A stretch of DNA of 64,000 nt from an uncultured Thiothrix sp. (GTDB lineage: Bacteria; Pseudomonadota; Gammaproteobacteria; Poriferisulfidales; GCA-002705445). The notes beneath the pieces are model-generated. The model ran no database searches, had not been told where the DNA came from, and worked only from the letters and a program-made list of their open reading frames with translations. Shown here piece by piece: positions 18,527-29,143 of the stretch. How positions within the stretch are numbered: the first letter of the stretch is position 1; the number at the start of each line of letters is the position of its first letter. The position numbers and the translations under genes are program-made. The stretch is taken from the NCBI GenBank assembly GCA_902624655.1, contig CACNYJ010000003.1, forward strand, positions 155,667 to 219,666, given 5' to 3'.

Positions 18527-19283
18527 TTCGTTCTAGATTATTTTTTACAATTTCATAACATTCTTTTGAAATATCTTTTCTATTCTTATTTTTAGTATCA
18601 ACAAAATCAACAATACTGACTTTGGCAATAATATCGTTTCTATATAAAACTTTTAAGATATTTAAAAACAAAGAATTTTTTCTTACAAATGGAACACTAG
18701 GATGCATTTTTTTATCTTTAAAAGGGTATTTTATTGTAACACATTGAACTGGACAATTTGCCTCTATACAGCTCGCAAAAAGACGCGGCTTAAAATTCAA
18801 TAAACCTTTACCGCCTGATGACGTTCCCTCAGGAAATATTGTAACGTTTCTATCATTTTGGATATATTGTGAAATATCTTGAACAGCTTTATTTGCAGCA
18901 TCCTTTGCGCCTCTATCTATAAATAGCATATCAACTGCCGTTGTTATTTTACCTAAAACTGGCCATTTACTAATCTCAATTTTCGATAAGAAAGTTGTTT
19001 GAAATATACTTCCAAGAATTACGATATCAAGCCAAGAAGAATGATTTGAAATTATTAAATAACTTCCCTCTTTTACATCACCTTTTACTTCAAGCTTAAC
19101 ATCAACGATATCTAGTATTTTTTTAAACCAAAGCCTAATTTTCTCTGCTTGTTTTTGATCAGCACAAATTTTAAAACTGCCTATGTCAGTTATAATTTTT
19201 TTTGTATTTGTAATGTGAAAAATAAAATTAAACAGTTTTTTTAAAAAATAGAAAATTTTCATAAAATACCAAGCCCATATCAT
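18519..19283 (-). CDS. plsC: 1-acyl-sn-glycerol-3-phosphate acyltransferase family protein
   Basis: It acylates lysophosphatidate to phosphatidate or a similar lipid at the inner membrane. The acyltransferase box NHSSWLDI (HX4D) and the later FPEGTSSGGKG box are clear. One hydrophobic segment lies near the N-terminus. The start is uncertain: a TTG at 19289, the ATG at 19283 used here, or an ATG at 19262; none has a strong ribosome site. It overlaps the permease gene by 8 nt, an odd partner for a transporter, and shows only that transcription is shared. Confidence 0.88.
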   Translation of the reverse strand: MIWAWYFMKIFYFLKKLFNFIFHITNTKKIITDIGSFKICADQKQAEKIRLWFKKILDIVDVKLEVKGDVKEGSYLIISNHSSWLDIVILGSIFQTTFLSKIEISKWPVLGKITTAVDMLFIDRGAKDAANKAVQDISQYIQNDRNVTIFPEGTSSGGKGLLNFKPRLFASCIEANCPVQCVTIKYPFKDKKMHPSVPFVRKNSLFLNILKVLYRNDIIAKVSIVDFVDTKNKNRKDISKECYEIVKNNLERNA

Positions 19284-19394
19284 TAACAAATTAATATTAT
19301 ACTTCTATTCGTAAATAAAGCGGAAAAAATATTTACATGGTTAAAATTCCTATTTCCTCTGGTATTATATACTTTTAGAAAGAATTATTTACTT

Positions 19395-20168
19395 ATGACG
19401 CATAGTATTGATCCAATTTTTATAACTATAGGAAGTTTCCATATTTATTGGTACGGGATTATGTACCTAATTGCTTTTATATCGGTATGGTTTTTGGGAA
19501 ATATATATGTATCAAAAAGTCTAGTTTCCATATCAAGAGATCAATTTTCAGATTTAATTTTCTTCAGCTTCTTAGGTGTTTTATTTGGAGGAAGAATAGG
19601 TTATTGTTTTTTTTATAATTTTACGTTTACAGTTGAAAATCCATTATCTTTACTCTTTATATGGGAAGGAGGAATGAGCTTTCATGGCGGCTTTCTTGGT
19701 GTCTTAATAAGCATTTATTATTTTTGTAAAAAAAATAGCATAAATTTTTTCCAAATATCAGATTTCGTTACTGCTCTAACACCAATCGGCTTATTTACTG
19801 GAAGAATAGGGAATTTTATAAATGGTGAGCTTTGGGGAAAGCCAACTGAAACTTTTTGGGGTATTATTTTTCCAAGTGTAGACATGATTCCTAGGCATCC
19901 AACACAAATATACGAGGCAGTTTTTGAAGGGATAATATTATTTATAATTTTGAATATTTTGTATTTAAAAAAACTAAATTTTTCAGTTGTCACAGCTTTT
20001 TTTCTGATCTTCTATTCAGCTTTTAGGTTTTCAATAGAATTCTTTAGAGTACCTGACTCACATATTGGATATATTGTATTTAATTGGGTTACAATGGGAC
20101 AATTGCTGTGTTTGCCAATGTTTCTTTTAGGTATATATCTATTGCAAACAAAGAAAGGAAATAATTAA
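19395..20168 (+). CDS. lgt: Prolipoprotein diacylglyceryl transferase
   Basis: This membrane enzyme attaches diacylglycerol to the lipobox cysteine of prolipoproteins. Seven hydrophobic segments span 257 residues. The Lgt signature is present in pieces: [36 protein letters not shown] and [16 protein letters not shown]. Likely clients in this window are RlpA and the 42-residue lipoprotein. The stop overlaps the thyA start by one base. Confidence 0.96.
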   Translation: MTHSIDPIFITIGSFHIYWYGIMYLIAFISVWFLGNIYVSKSLVSISRDQFSDLIFFSFLGVLFGGRIGYCFFYNFTFTVENPLSLLFIWEGGMSFHGGFLGVLISIYYFCKKNSINFFQISDFVTALTPIGLFTGRIGNFINGELWGKPTETFWGIIFPSVDMIPRHPTQIYEAVFEGIILFIILNILYLKKLNFSVVTAFFLIFYSAFRFSIEFFRVPDSHIGYIVFNWVTMGQLLCLPMFLLGIYLLQTKKGNN

Positions 20169-20962
20169 TGAAGCAATATCATAATTTACTTAATCATATA
20201 TTAAATAATGGCGTTGAAAAAGCTGATAGGACCGGCGTCGGAACTTTGTCAACATTTGGATATCAAACAAGATTCGATTTACAGAAGGGATTTCCATTAG
20301 TTACAACAAAAAGGATACATATAAAATCAGTTGTTTATGAGCTCTTATGGTTTTTAAATGGAGATAGTAATATAAAATTTTTAAATGACCATGGTGTCTC
20401 TATTTGGGATGAATGGGCAGATAATAAAGGAGATCTAGGTAAAGTCTATGGAGTTCAGTGGAGGAAATGGGGTAGAAAAGATGATAGCTATGTTGATCAA
20501 ATTGAAAACTTAATAGAAGGTCTTAGAACTGAGCCTGACTCAAGAAGACATATTGTTTCTGCCTGGAATGTAGGTGAGCTTCATGAAATGGCACTTCCGC
20601 CTTGCCATTGCTTGTTTCAGTTTTATATTGAAGAAAATAAATTATCATGCCAACTTTATCAAAGAAGTGCAGATTCTTTTTTAGGAGTGCCATTTAATAT
20701 TGCTTCATACTCGCTCTTATTGCATATGGTATCCCATGTTCTCTCTTTAGAAGTAGGAGAATTTATTTATACCGTTGGAGATTTGCACTTATATAAAAAT
20801 CATATAGAACAAGCAAAAATTCAACTTGCAAGAAAGCCATACCCACTTCCGAAATTAAATATTAGAAGAAATGTAGATGATATTTTTTCCTTTAAATTTG
20901 AAGATATTGAGATAGAAAACTATAAATCACATCCACATATAAGTGGTGAAATTGCCGTATAA
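20168..20962 (+). CDS. thyA: Thymidylate synthase
   Basis: It methylates dUMP with 5,10-methylene-THF, yielding dTMP and dihydrofolate. The catalytic cysteine lies in [12 protein letters not shown] and the substrate loop in [15 protein letters not shown]. At 264 residues it has exactly the E. coli length. It is tightly packed between lgt and folA, so the dihydrofolate it makes is reduced by the next gene's product. Confidence 0.98.
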   Translation: MKQYHNLLNHILNNGVEKADRTGVGTLSTFGYQTRFDLQKGFPLVTTKRIHIKSVVYELLWFLNGDSNIKFLNDHGVSIWDEWADNKGDLGKVYGVQWRKWGRKDDSYVDQIENLIEGLRTEPDSRRHIVSAWNVGELHEMALPPCHCLFQFYIEENKLSCQLYQRSADSFLGVPFNIASYSLLLHMVSHVLSLEVGEFIYTVGDLHLYKNHIEQAKIQLARKPYPLPKLNIRRNVDDIFSFKFEDIEIENYKSHPHISGEIAV

Positions 20963-20964
20963 GT

Positions 20965-21453
20965 ATGAAGATCTCCATTATTGTAGCAATGTCAAAGAAT
21001 AGAGTAATTGGTAAAGATAATACGATGCCATGGCACTTGTCAGATGACCTCAAAAATTTCAAGTCAATTACTATGGGAAAAACCATTATAATGGGAAGAC
21101 TTACATATGAATCAATAGGCAAGCCTTTACCAGGCAGAAATAATATTATCTTATCAAGAAGTCTTACTCTTTCCACTGTCCCTGTTTATAAAACGATAAA
21201 TGATGCACTTCAGTCTGTAAAAGATGAAGAGGAGATTTTTATTATAGGCGGGGCAGAGATATACAGCCAGACCATTGATTTGGCAACAAGAATCTTTATT
21301 ACAAAAATTGACGAGATTATTCAAGGCGATAAATATTTCCCTGATGTAGATTTCAAAGCTTGGGATTTAGTTAGTTGTGAAAATTATACGAAAAATGAAA
21401 AAAACTCACATGACTTCAGATCAGAAGTTTATATAAAAAAGCTTAGCATGTAA
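20965..21453 (+). CDS. folA: Dihydrofolate reductase
   Basis: It reduces dihydrofolate to tetrahydrofolate with NADPH. Family motifs are AMSKNRVIGKDNTMPWHLSD, GKTIIMGRLTYESIGKPLPG and IIGGAEIYSQTI. The 162-residue length is typical. It lies 2 nt after thyA. The last 11 nt overlap the end of apaH on the opposite strand. Confidence 0.97.
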   Translation: MKISIIVAMSKNRVIGKDNTMPWHLSDDLKNFKSITMGKTIIMGRLTYESIGKPLPGRNNIILSRSLTLSTVPVYKTINDALQSVKDEEEIFIIGGAEIYSQTIDLATRIFITKIDEIIQGDKYFPDVDFKAWDLVSCENYTKNEKNSHDFRSEVYIKKLSM

Positions 21454-22261
21454 CTTGATATCTTTTTACTTTTTTATTTTTTTTTAATTCAATAGCAGTT
21501 AATTTTTTGCCCCAAGCACATCCAGTATCTATTGAAACAAAATTATTTTTTTCATAGTAGCCTAAAGTTGACCAATGACCAATAATCATCTTAAATTCAT
21601 TTAATACTTCATTTTTATATTCAAACCATGGGCATTTACCATCAATTTTTAAATCATCTGGTTTGGTTTTAATTGAAAAGTCTAAGGACAAATCTTTATT
21701 AAGATATCTCATTCTTGTAAATACATTAACAGCAAATGTTAACTTTTCATCTTCACTTAATTCTTCATGCCAATTTTTTGGTTCATCGCTCCAAAGAGAT
21801 TTTAGAAAATAGTAACAATTTTCTCCTTGTAGCTTTTTCTCAATATTTTTTGATAAAAAATTTATATCCTCTAGCGACCATTTAGGATAAATTCCAGCAT
21901 GTGCAATAATAAAACCAAGATACTTATCGATATGTACCATTTTTTGGTTTTTAAGCCAATTTATTATTTTATCCCCATTAGGATCATCGATAATCTCATT
22001 AAAATTATTATTTTTATGTGGCCATGGATCAACTTTATAATATGAGGCGAGTAAGTAAAAATCATGATTTCCTAAAACAGTTATTACTCTAGACTCTAAA
22101 TCCATTACATATTTTATTACGTCAAAAGAATTTGGCCCTCTATTTACCAAATCCCCTGCAAGCCACAAAATATCCTTATTTTTGTTGAATTTAATTTCAT
22201 TTAGCAAACTTCTGAATTCCTTATAACAACCTTGAATATCGCCTATAGCAAATGTAGACAT
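21443..22261 (-). CDS. apaH: Bis(5'-nucleosyl)-tetraphosphatase, symmetrical
   Basis: It splits Ap4A into two ADP and removes Np4-type caps from RNA. The metallophosphatase motifs are GDIQGCY, GDLVNRGP, LGNHDFY and IAHAGIYP, in order. The 272-residue length fits. It is the last gene of the lptD-surA-pdxA-ksgA-apaG-apaH operon, in the same order as in E. coli, and follows apaG with one base between stop and start codons. Confidence 0.96.
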   Translation of the reverse strand: MSTFAIGDIQGCYKEFRSLLNEIKFNKNKDILWLAGDLVNRGPNSFDVIKYVMDLESRVITVLGNHDFYLLASYYKVDPWPHKNNNFNEIIDDPNGDKIINWLKNQKMVHIDKYLGFIIAHAGIYPKWSLEDINFLSKNIEKKLQGENCYYFLKSLWSDEPKNWHEELSEDEKLTFAVNVFTRMRYLNKDLSLDFSIKTKPDDLKIDGKCPWFEYKNEVLNEFKMIIGHWSTLGYYEKNNFVSIDTGCAWGKKLTAIELKKNKKVKRYQVTC

Positions 22262-22262
22262 T

Positions 22263-22643
22263 TTAATTTAAGACTTTTGGGACATTTAAAGAAAAAAGAG
22301 GTATCTCTGCATCAAATTCATAACCATTATCAGCAACCATTTGATAAGTACCATACATTGTGCCTACTGGAGTATTAATTATAGTACCGCTTGTATATTC
22401 AAAGGATTCGTTAGTTTTTAATCGCGGCTGCTCTCCAACAACCCCTAAACCTCTTACCTCCTCTTTTCTCTGATTAGCATCTGTTATTATCCAATGACGA
22501 CTAATAAGTTTTGCAGGAATTTTACCAATATTTTTTATCTTAACAGTATATGAAAAAAAATATTTACCCTCGGATGGTAATGATTGGCTTTCAATATACT
22601 CTGTAAAAACTTTAACTTCAATTTTGTATAAGCTTTCCATCAT
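22263..22643 (-). CDS. apaG: ApaG/CorD domain protein
   Basis: A 126-residue all-beta protein. The signature ending RHWIITDANQRKEEVRGLGV, then VVGEQP, followed by GTMYGTYQMV is intact. ApaG has a fibronectin-like fold; roles in Co2+ tolerance and in nucleotide binding have been proposed but are unsettled. It overlaps the end of ksgA by 26 nt, so translation is coupled. Confidence 0.93.
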   Translation of the reverse strand: MMESLYKIEVKVFTEYIESQSLPSEGKYFFSYTVKIKNIGKIPAKLISRHWIITDANQRKEEVRGLGVVGEQPRLKTNESFEYTSGTIINTPVGTMYGTYQMVADNGYEFDAEIPLFSLNVPKVLN

Positions 22644-23412
22644 TCTTTAAATCTCTATATAAATTGATCATTTCTTGAATTGATAATTGTTCAGCTCTCT
22701 TATCAATATTATCATATAAATTGTCATTTTTTACTGAAATGCAATTCTTAATTTTCTTTCTTCTTTTTTCAAAGATATCTTTTACGAAATTTAAAAAACC
22801 TTCAATTTCGCTTTCTTTCAATAAAATTTTATTTTTTGGAGTTATAGAAAAAAAAGATGAATAAACTTTTGGCTCCGGATAAAAATCTTTCGGAGAAATA
22901 TCAATATATTTGTATATATCAAAAAAAATCTGGCAAAAAACAGACAATCTCCCAAATACCTTATTACCAAATTGAGATTGGATTCTATCTACAAATTCTT
23001 TTTGCATCATAAAAAAGGCTGATTGCATATTCGTTCTATTTTCAATACACTTTATAATAATTTCCGTTGATATGTTGTATGGAATGTTTCCAATTATTCT
23101 ATATTTTTTTTTGAAAATATTTGAAAATTCAACTTTCAGCACATCCTCGTTAATAATCTGTATATTTTTTTTATACTTTTTTTCTAAATATTCAGAAAGT
23201 CGTGGATCTTTTTCAATTCCAACATAGTTTTTTGTTTTATTGAGTATATTTTCGGTAATAGCTCCCATCCCTGGCCCTATTTCTATAACGAAGTCATTTT
23301 CTCTAATATTTATTATGTCATTTATTAAGTTAACTGTAACTTTATTCTTTAAAAAATTTTGCCCTAAACTTTTCTTTGGATTTATTTCTTCAAACATTTT
23401 TGCCTTTAACAA
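22618..23412 (-). CDS. rsmA: 16S rRNA (adenine1518/1519-N6)-dimethyltransferase
   Basis: Also called KsgA. It dimethylates two adjacent adenines in helix 45 of 16S rRNA late in 30S assembly. SAM-binding motifs are KKSLGQNFLKN, VIEIGPGMGAIT and IIGNIPYNIS, the last being the catalytic motif IV. At 264 residues it is complete. The start overlaps the end of pdxA by 23 nt. Confidence 0.96.
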   Translation of the reverse strand: MLKAKMFEEINPKKSLGQNFLKNKVTVNLINDIINIRENDFVIEIGPGMGAITENILNKTKNYVGIEKDPRLSEYLEKKYKKNIQIINEDVLKVEFSNIFKKKYRIIGNIPYNISTEIIIKCIENRTNMQSAFFMMQKEFVDRIQSQFGNKVFGRLSVFCQIFFDIYKYIDISPKDFYPEPKVYSSFFSITPKNKILLKESEIEGFLNFVKDIFEKRRKKIKNCISVKNDNLYDNIDKRAEQLSIQEMINLYRDLKNDGKLIQN

Positions 23413-24373
23413 TATTTATAGATGCTTGTATTGCAGCTATCAAGCTACTTGAATCGGCTTTATTTGTTCCTGCAATATCAATAGCCGTACCATGATCTAC
23501 AGATGTTCTTACAATCGGCAAACCCAAAGTCGTGTTGACAATACTACCGAAGCCCAATGTTTTAATAACTGGTAAGGCTTGGTCGTGATACATTGCAAGA
23601 ATTAAATCTGCATCTTTCCTAGCAAATATTGTATCGGCAGAGTATGGACCGAAAACATTATAACCACGTTTCTTTAAGTCATTGATAGCTGGAGATATAA
23701 TTTCCTTCTCTTCCTTACCAATATAACCCTCTTCTCCGGCATGTGGGTTTAGCCCACAAATATTTATCCGCGGTTTTTTAATACTAAATTTTTCATAAAG
23801 GTCTGAACTAATAATTTCAATATAATTTTTAATTCTGTCTTTTGAGATAAGACTTGGTACATTTTTTAAAGGAACGTGAGTTGTTAGAAGAGCAATTTTT
23901 AAATTCTTCGAATGGAGCATCATTATTGGAGTTCCACCAGTTTTTGTAGCAATATATTCTGTATGCCCGGAGAATTTTTCTCCATACTCTAGTAAAATAT
24001 TCTTTTGCACTGGCCCAGTGACCATTGCATCAAATTCTCTAGTAATGCATGAGTCAATACACAGATTTAATGATTCAATTATCATTGGTGCATGCTTAAT
24101 ACTAGGTGATCCGATAGATACTTTTTTACTACTAGTTATGTCATGAACCAATAAGTCATTTTTTTTTAATTTTGGCAGATTATTTCGTTTAATATCAACT
24201 TTTACTAAATTAATCTTTTTTCTTAGTAACTCTGCTCTTTCCTTTAAAATATTAAAACTAGCTACAATAACTATTTGTGCAGGAAATTTTATTTCTGCTA
24301 AATCAAAGAGAATATCGTAACCAATTCCAGAGGGATCGCCTGGTGATATAAGTATTTTTGGATAATTTTTCAT
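23390..24373 (-). CDS. pdxA: 4-hydroxythreonine-4-phosphate dehydrogenase
   Basis: It oxidises 4-phosphohydroxy-threonine in the DXP-dependent vitamin B6 pathway. The opening PKILISPGDPSGIGYD and the metal-binding SGHTEYIA and MYHDQALPVIKTLGF are standard, as is the C-terminal VRTSVDHGTAIDIAG. The 327-residue length fits. Its ATG overlaps the end of surA by 4 nt. Confidence 0.96.
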   Translation of the reverse strand: MKNYPKILISPGDPSGIGYDILFDLAEIKFPAQIVIVASFNILKERAELLRKKINLVKVDIKRNNLPKLKKNDLLVHDITSSKKVSIGSPSIKHAPMIIESLNLCIDSCITREFDAMVTGPVQKNILLEYGEKFSGHTEYIATKTGGTPIMMLHSKNLKIALLTTHVPLKNVPSLISKDRIKNYIEIISSDLYEKFSIKKPRINICGLNPHAGEEGYIGKEEKEIISPAINDLKKRGYNVFGPYSADTIFARKDADLILAMYHDQALPVIKTLGFGSIVNTTLGLPIVRTSVDHGTAIDIAGTNKADSSSLIAAIQASINIVKGKNV

Positions 24374-25716
24374 TCAGAGAAGGGATCCCATTGTTGTTTT
24401 AAAGAATTATTTTCTTTAAGAGTTCTATTTGTCTTTTTCTTATTTTCGTAAACATATTTTATAAAGTTGTTTTCTTTTAATTCAATCAACCAAGCATCTA
24501 TTACCTCTCTTGACCTACCTGATATTAGATATTGCTTTGCTAAATTTCTCTTAATAATTTCAGTATTATCTTGTACTCTTTTGTCAAGAACCTCGAGAAT
24601 GTGCCAACCAAACTGGCTTAGAAAAGGCTCGCTAATTTGATTAAGTGAAAGCTGGTCTATTTTATCTTCGAATTGGGGGACAAAAGTTCCAGGTGCAGCC
24701 CATTCTAAATCACCACCTGATGCAGCTGACATTGTATCATCAGAATATGCTCTGGCAAGATCAGCAAATGATTCTCCATTTACAATTCTATCTTTTAATT
24801 CTTTGAGTTTATTTTGCGCGATCTCGTCAGTTACAATTGCATTCTTTTTTATCAAAATATGTCTTACTTTTCTCTCTACAATTTCACCGTTTTGAATTTC
24901 TTTTTTGTCTTCTAAGTAAAATAAGTAAAATCCATTTAGAGTTTCGATAACATCACTTATGGCTCCTTTATCCACAATGTCTAAAGAATTTAAAAATATT
25001 TCTGGTATCTCATTAATTTTTCTCCACCCTAAATCGCCTCCATCCAAAGCATTACCACTATCAGAATAATTTCTAGCAAGTGATGCAAAACTTTCGCCAG
25101 AAATAAACTTATCTTTTATCATCTCGATCTTATTTTTTGCAGAAATTTTTTCATTAATCGATGGAGTTTCTGGGAGCGATACTAAAATTAAAGAAATTTT
25201 ATATTTATTATTTTCTTTAAATATATGTGATTGGTGCTCGATAAATTCGTCAATCTCTTTTTCACTAACTTTTATTTTTTGAGAAATAACCCTTCGTTGA
25301 ATTTCTCTAGAAATTAAATCTTCCTTTAAATTTTCTCTGTATATATTGTAGTCTACACCGCTCTTAATAATTGATTCTCTAAATTCAGAAAGTGAGAGAT
25401 TTGCTTTTTTGGCCATATCCTCCATCGACTTGTCTACCATCCATTCTTTAATTTCAAAACCTATACTTCTTGCAAATTGTATTTGTAATCTTTTATTAAT
25501 CATATGATCAAGAACTTGCTTGTAGAAGGCTTCTTTATCTTGAGGTGGTTTTTGACCAGATAATTGATATTGATTTAATATAAATCTCAACCTTTTTTGA
25601 TACTCTGTTTGAGTGATTACATCATCTTCTATAATTACTATTGCCTGGTCCAAAACTTTTGAAAAAGCACTTGTATTTAGTAATACAAAAAATATTATTA
25701 GTTTTATATATTTCAT
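24370..25716 (-). CDS. surA: Periplasmic chaperone and peptidyl-prolyl isomerase SurA
   Basis: It escorts outer-membrane proteins, including LptD, across the periplasm. A signal peptide (KLIIFFVLLNTSAFS) is followed by the SurA N-terminal domain and two PpiC-type parvulin domains (each with a FASLARNYSDSGNALDGGDL or FADLARAYSDDTMSAASGGD type core near residues 210 and 325). The 448 residues are near the E. coli length of 428. It lies 5 nt downstream of lptD, its main client. Confidence 0.94.
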   Translation of the reverse strand: MKYIKLIIFFVLLNTSAFSKVLDQAIVIIEDDVITQTEYQKRLRFILNQYQLSGQKPPQDKEAFYKQVLDHMINKRLQIQFARSIGFEIKEWMVDKSMEDMAKKANLSLSEFRESIIKSGVDYNIYRENLKEDLISREIQRRVISQKIKVSEKEIDEFIEHQSHIFKENNKYKISLILVSLPETPSINEKISAKNKIEMIKDKFISGESFASLARNYSDSGNALDGGDLGWRKINEIPEIFLNSLDIVDKGAISDVIETLNGFYLFYLEDKKEIQNGEIVERKVRHILIKKNAIVTDEIAQNKLKELKDRIVNGESFADLARAYSDDTMSAASGGDLEWAAPGTFVPQFEDKIDQLSLNQISEPFLSQFGWHILEVLDKRVQDNTEIIKRNLAKQYLISGRSREVIDAWLIELKENNFIKYVYENKKKTNRTLKENNSLKQQWDPFSE

Positions 25717-25721
25717 TTTAC

Positions 25722-28004
25722 TTAATATTCTTTATCAATATACCCTTTAATACTATTGGAGATCAGGTCGCCCAAAGGTGTTCCAACATCGGTAAATCCC
25801 TTTAACATTATTTGAAATTGAATATCTTTTTCAAAAGAATTTTCATCAATTTTAAATCTTCTGTGAACTAATCGTGCTTTCCAGCAACAACTTTCATATT
25901 CTAAGCCGGCTAATGTCTCAATATCACCAGAATTATTTGCACTCAAATCATTTTTAAAATCATAATTCCATCTTCCAAGAATATTTAATCTATCGCTCAA
26001 TCCCCATGCAAAGCTTAAATCACCTTGTTCAATGTCATTTTTTCTATATCTGTAGCTCGCATTAAACACATTATTTCCTTTACCTTTATATTGAAATGTA
26101 TGAATATTTTTCTGTGTTTTTTGACTTATTGCTTTTCTGTCATACATAAACGTAGATTTAAAACTTGTATTTAAAAATGGTTTATATTCAAGTTCTGCAA
26201 CAATATTTGAATTAGCTCTTCTACTTATTGAGCTGTTATCTAATGATACGTTCCTATCTTCAAAATAAAAGATCTGTCCAATACTGGCAGAAAGTAATTC
26301 TCTAGATTCCTCAATACTGTAAAGTCCAGAAGAAAGTGAGAGTGTGAGCTGGTTTGTATCATTATTTCTATCATATCCTGAAAAGTTATTATCTCTAAAT
26401 AACTGTGAAAATGTAAATTCGTTAACCCCGGTATCAAAAATAGGAATATCACTTTGATCCTCTTCGCCAGAGTACAAGTAAAATATTCTAGGCTTAATTT
26501 GATGAACTAAACCAGAATTATTAACTTGCTTTGATAATGTCATTTCATTATCTATAGAAAATATCGGTATGGTTTTACTTGGGCTTGAGGTAAGTCCCGC
26601 TGATTGTTTATCTAAATCGTAAGTAGTGTGTTGTAATTTAAATCTTGGTTTTACTGATATTCCTTTTGCAAAAAAAGTTTTATCAATACCAATTTGCACA
26701 TCTGCTCTAGTACCATCAACTTTTGATATATGATCCCATTGCGCAATATTTATATTTAAATCGTAATTCAGGAAACTTTGATCCACTCGCTTATGAATAT
26801 TCACCTCTGGTAATATGTCATATGGTTGAGATGAAGAATTTAAATTTTTGTCAAATGTCTGATATCCCATAAATCTAGAACGAATAGACCAGCCATTAAA
26901 ATCATATTCTAGCTTAGCGTGCCTTGTTCTATATGATGTGCTGCTATCAGATATACCGTTTCCAAAATCGTCAAAATAGTCTTTATCTGAAAATTTGTCA
27001 TAGAGTAAATCAATTTTTAAATTATTTGCAAATGTGTGCTCATGCTTGAAATAAAAATTATATCTATCGCTATTACCTCTTGTATTTTTTCCTGATCCTT
27101 TGTATTCAGAATCGTCATCTAGGAAAGAAAAATAGAAAGTACCTACAGAATTTTGGTTCAGATATCTATATGTTGATTCAAGTTTACTTCCTCTTTCTTG
27201 GATATATCCAGGCCTTATTAGCATATCCATATTTGGTGCCATACTCCAGTAAAAGGGAGTGATTACGTCTGGTCCCTTAACCCAGCTACCTGAAAAATCT
27301 GGAACAAGGAAGCCAGTTTTTCTTTGGTCATCTAAAGAAAATTGCATGTAGGGACTATAGAATACTGGCACTCCTTTGACGGTTACGAATACATCTCTGC
27401 TTTTACCAATACCATTTTCAAAATCTAGTTCAGTTGAACTTCCAATTAAATTCCAATCTGGATTAAGTAAGTCGCAAGTTGTATAGGTTGAATTTTTTAA
27501 AAAAACTTTTTTGTTTTTTAATCTAACTCCATAATGAGCTTTACCAGATATTTCTAATTCTGGATATTTATATTTTGGTGATAAAAAGTCAGTTCTTGAG
27601 CTTCTTGTATTATACTCAGCATAAGGTGATGTAATCTCAAGACCTTCGTTTTCATATCTAACATTACCACTCATTCTAGCCCTGTCTTCAAGCTGAAGAA
27701 CATTTGTAAGTTCACTTTGAATAGTTTCTGAACCCCTGACAATTTTTGTGTCTCCCTGAAGAATAGTTATTTGTTTACTCTCGTCTCTGAATGTTTCATC
27801 GGCTTCGATATTGATTAAATCCCTCGTAAATTTTGATGATCCTTTGTTCTCTGATGAATCGTCATATTTATTAATATCTGTTGATGTTTTGTATATGTCA
27901 TTTACTGAGCAGCAAAAAAAATCTTTCTCAGAAATATCTTGAGAAAATGCTTTTATTGAAAAAAGTGAAAAAATACATATTGTTACGTTAATTATTTTTT
28001 TCAT
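25722..28004 (-). CDS. lptD: LPS-assembly outer-membrane protein LptD
   Basis: The beta-barrel that inserts lipopolysaccharide into the outer leaflet. The start chosen is the ATG at 28004, which gives a clean signal peptide (MKKIINVTICIFSLFSIKAF); a TTG at 28025 in frame is less likely. An OstA/LptA-like N-terminal domain (SKQITILQGDTKIVRGSETI onward) precedes the barrel. The conserved cysteines for disulphide switching are visible: CC just after the signal peptide and CCW near the C-terminus. At about 760 residues it is close to E. coli (784). It heads a six-gene operon. Confidence 0.95.
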   Translation of the reverse strand: MKKIINVTICIFSLFSIKAFSQDISEKDFFCCSVNDIYKTSTDINKYDDSSENKGSSKFTRDLINIEADETFRDESKQITILQGDTKIVRGSETIQSELTNVLQLEDRARMSGNVRYENEGLEITSPYAEYNTRSSRTDFLSPKYKYPELEISGKAHYGVRLKNKKVFLKNSTYTTCDLLNPDWNLIGSSTELDFENGIGKSRDVFVTVKGVPVFYSPYMQFSLDDQRKTGFLVPDFSGSWVKGPDVITPFYWSMAPNMDMLIRPGYIQERGSKLESTYRYLNQNSVGTFYFSFLDDDSEYKGSGKNTRGNSDRYNFYFKHEHTFANNLKIDLLYDKFSDKDYFDDFGNGISDSSTSYRTRHAKLEYDFNGWSIRSRFMGYQTFDKNLNSSSQPYDILPEVNIHKRVDQSFLNYDLNINIAQWDHISKVDGTRADVQIGIDKTFFAKGISVKPRFKLQHTTYDLDKQSAGLTSSPSKTIPIFSIDNEMTLSKQVNNSGLVHQIKPRIFYLYSGEEDQSDIPIFDTGVNEFTFSQLFRDNNFSGYDRNNDTNQLTLSLSSGLYSIEESRELLSASIGQIFYFEDRNVSLDNSSISRRANSNIVAELEYKPFLNTSFKSTFMYDRKAISQKTQKNIHTFQYKGKGNNVFNASYRYRKNDIEQGDLSFAWGLSDRLNILGRWNYDFKNDLSANNSGDIETLAGLEYESCCWKARLVHRRFKIDENSFEKDIQFQIMLKGFTDVGTPLGDLISNSIKGYIDKEY

Positions 28005-28069
28005 ATAAGATATATTATATATCAAAAATTTGAGATAATAATTGAAAATAGTGCATATGAGAGGTTATT

Positions 28070-29131
28070 TTGGCTAATTTTAAGAAAATTGGAGCTTTTA
28101 AGAATCAGGGCAGATTAAGTCTTTTGGTTCTTTTTTTCTTTATAACTGTATCAGCGCTTCTTTTCATCGTGCAGCCTGAGCCTGAGGCTAATATAAATAG
28201 ACCAATACCAGTCGTTGTCGACACAATGAAACTAAAAATGGAGAGTATTTCACCAATTGTTGAGTATACAGGTCGATTAGAACCATCTAAAAAAGCTGAT
28301 CTTCAATTTGAAATAAATGGTAGGCTTGCTAAAAAGCTGGTTCAACCAGGAGAGTTTGTTAAATCCGGGGATAAAATTCTTATTCTTGAAGAGTACTACA
28401 TATATAAGAAATTATATGAACTCGCAAAGAAGAATTTTGAGATCCAAACGAGAGAAGTAAAAAGAATGGAGGAGCTCGATAAAAAATCATTATTATCAAA
28501 ATCACAATACGACAAGACAATACAGAAACAGATTGAGCTAGAGTCTATAATGTACCGAAGTAAGCAAGATTTTTACAAGACATTTATTCAAGCAAAATTT
28601 TCAGGAATCGTGAACGATATCAATATTGATGAAGGGGATACAGTCAGTCCAAATATAGTTATTGCTAACCTAATTGATGCAAAAAGTTTAGATTTATATG
28701 TTGAGGTAAGGAGTGATGTTATCGAGGGACTCAAGTTGAATATGGAAATCGAAGTATCTTCTGGTAATATTTATTCAAAAGGTAAATTAATATCTTTTCA
28801 GACAAGCCCAAATCTTGAAACATATACACACTTACTTCGAATTAGAACAACTGATAATAAATTTAGATCTGGAATGATTGCCACCGCCTCTTTTGTTTTG
28901 CCAAAAATAGATCGAAGTTTTGGAGTCCCAGTCTCATCTGTACTCAATGACGATGGAAAAAAGTATGTATTTATTGTCAAAAATAAAACGCTTAAAAAAA
29001 CTGAAATAAATGTTTTAACAAGATTCAAAGAAATTTATGTTATTAATGGAAACATCAAACCTGAAGAGATAATTGTAACAAAAGATGTTTCATCGCTCGC
29101 AGAGGGTCAAGATATTTTAATATCTAAATAA
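28070..29131 (+). CDS. RND efflux periplasmic adaptor (membrane fusion protein)
   Basis: A 353-residue HlyD/AcrA-type adaptor linking an inner-membrane RND pump to an outer channel. An N-terminal membrane anchor (about residues 19-35) replaces the lipobox of AcrA. The lipoyl-like halves are visible (PIVEYTGRLEPSKKADLQFE and VQPGEFVKSGDKILILEE, then ARFSG-like AKFSGIVNDINIDEGDTVSP). The start is a TTG with GAGAGG upstream; the next in-frame ATG would fall inside conserved sequence. It is followed after 12 nt by the pump gene and is divergent from lptD. Confidence 0.9.
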   Translation: MANFKKIGAFKNQGRLSLLVLFFFITVSALLFIVQPEPEANINRPIPVVVDTMKLKMESISPIVEYTGRLEPSKKADLQFEINGRLAKKLVQPGEFVKSGDKILILEEYYIYKKLYELAKKNFEIQTREVKRMEELDKKSLLSKSQYDKTIQKQIELESIMYRSKQDFYKTFIQAKFSGIVNDINIDEGDTVSPNIVIANLIDAKSLDLYVEVRSDVIEGLKLNMEIEVSSGNIYSKGKLISFQTSPNLETYTHLLRIRTTDNKFRSGMIATASFVLPKIDRSFGVPVSSVLNDDGKKYVFIVKNKTLKKTEINVLTRFKEIYVINGNIKPEEIIVTKDVSSLAEGQDILISK

Positions 29132-29143
29132 CATAGAAAAATT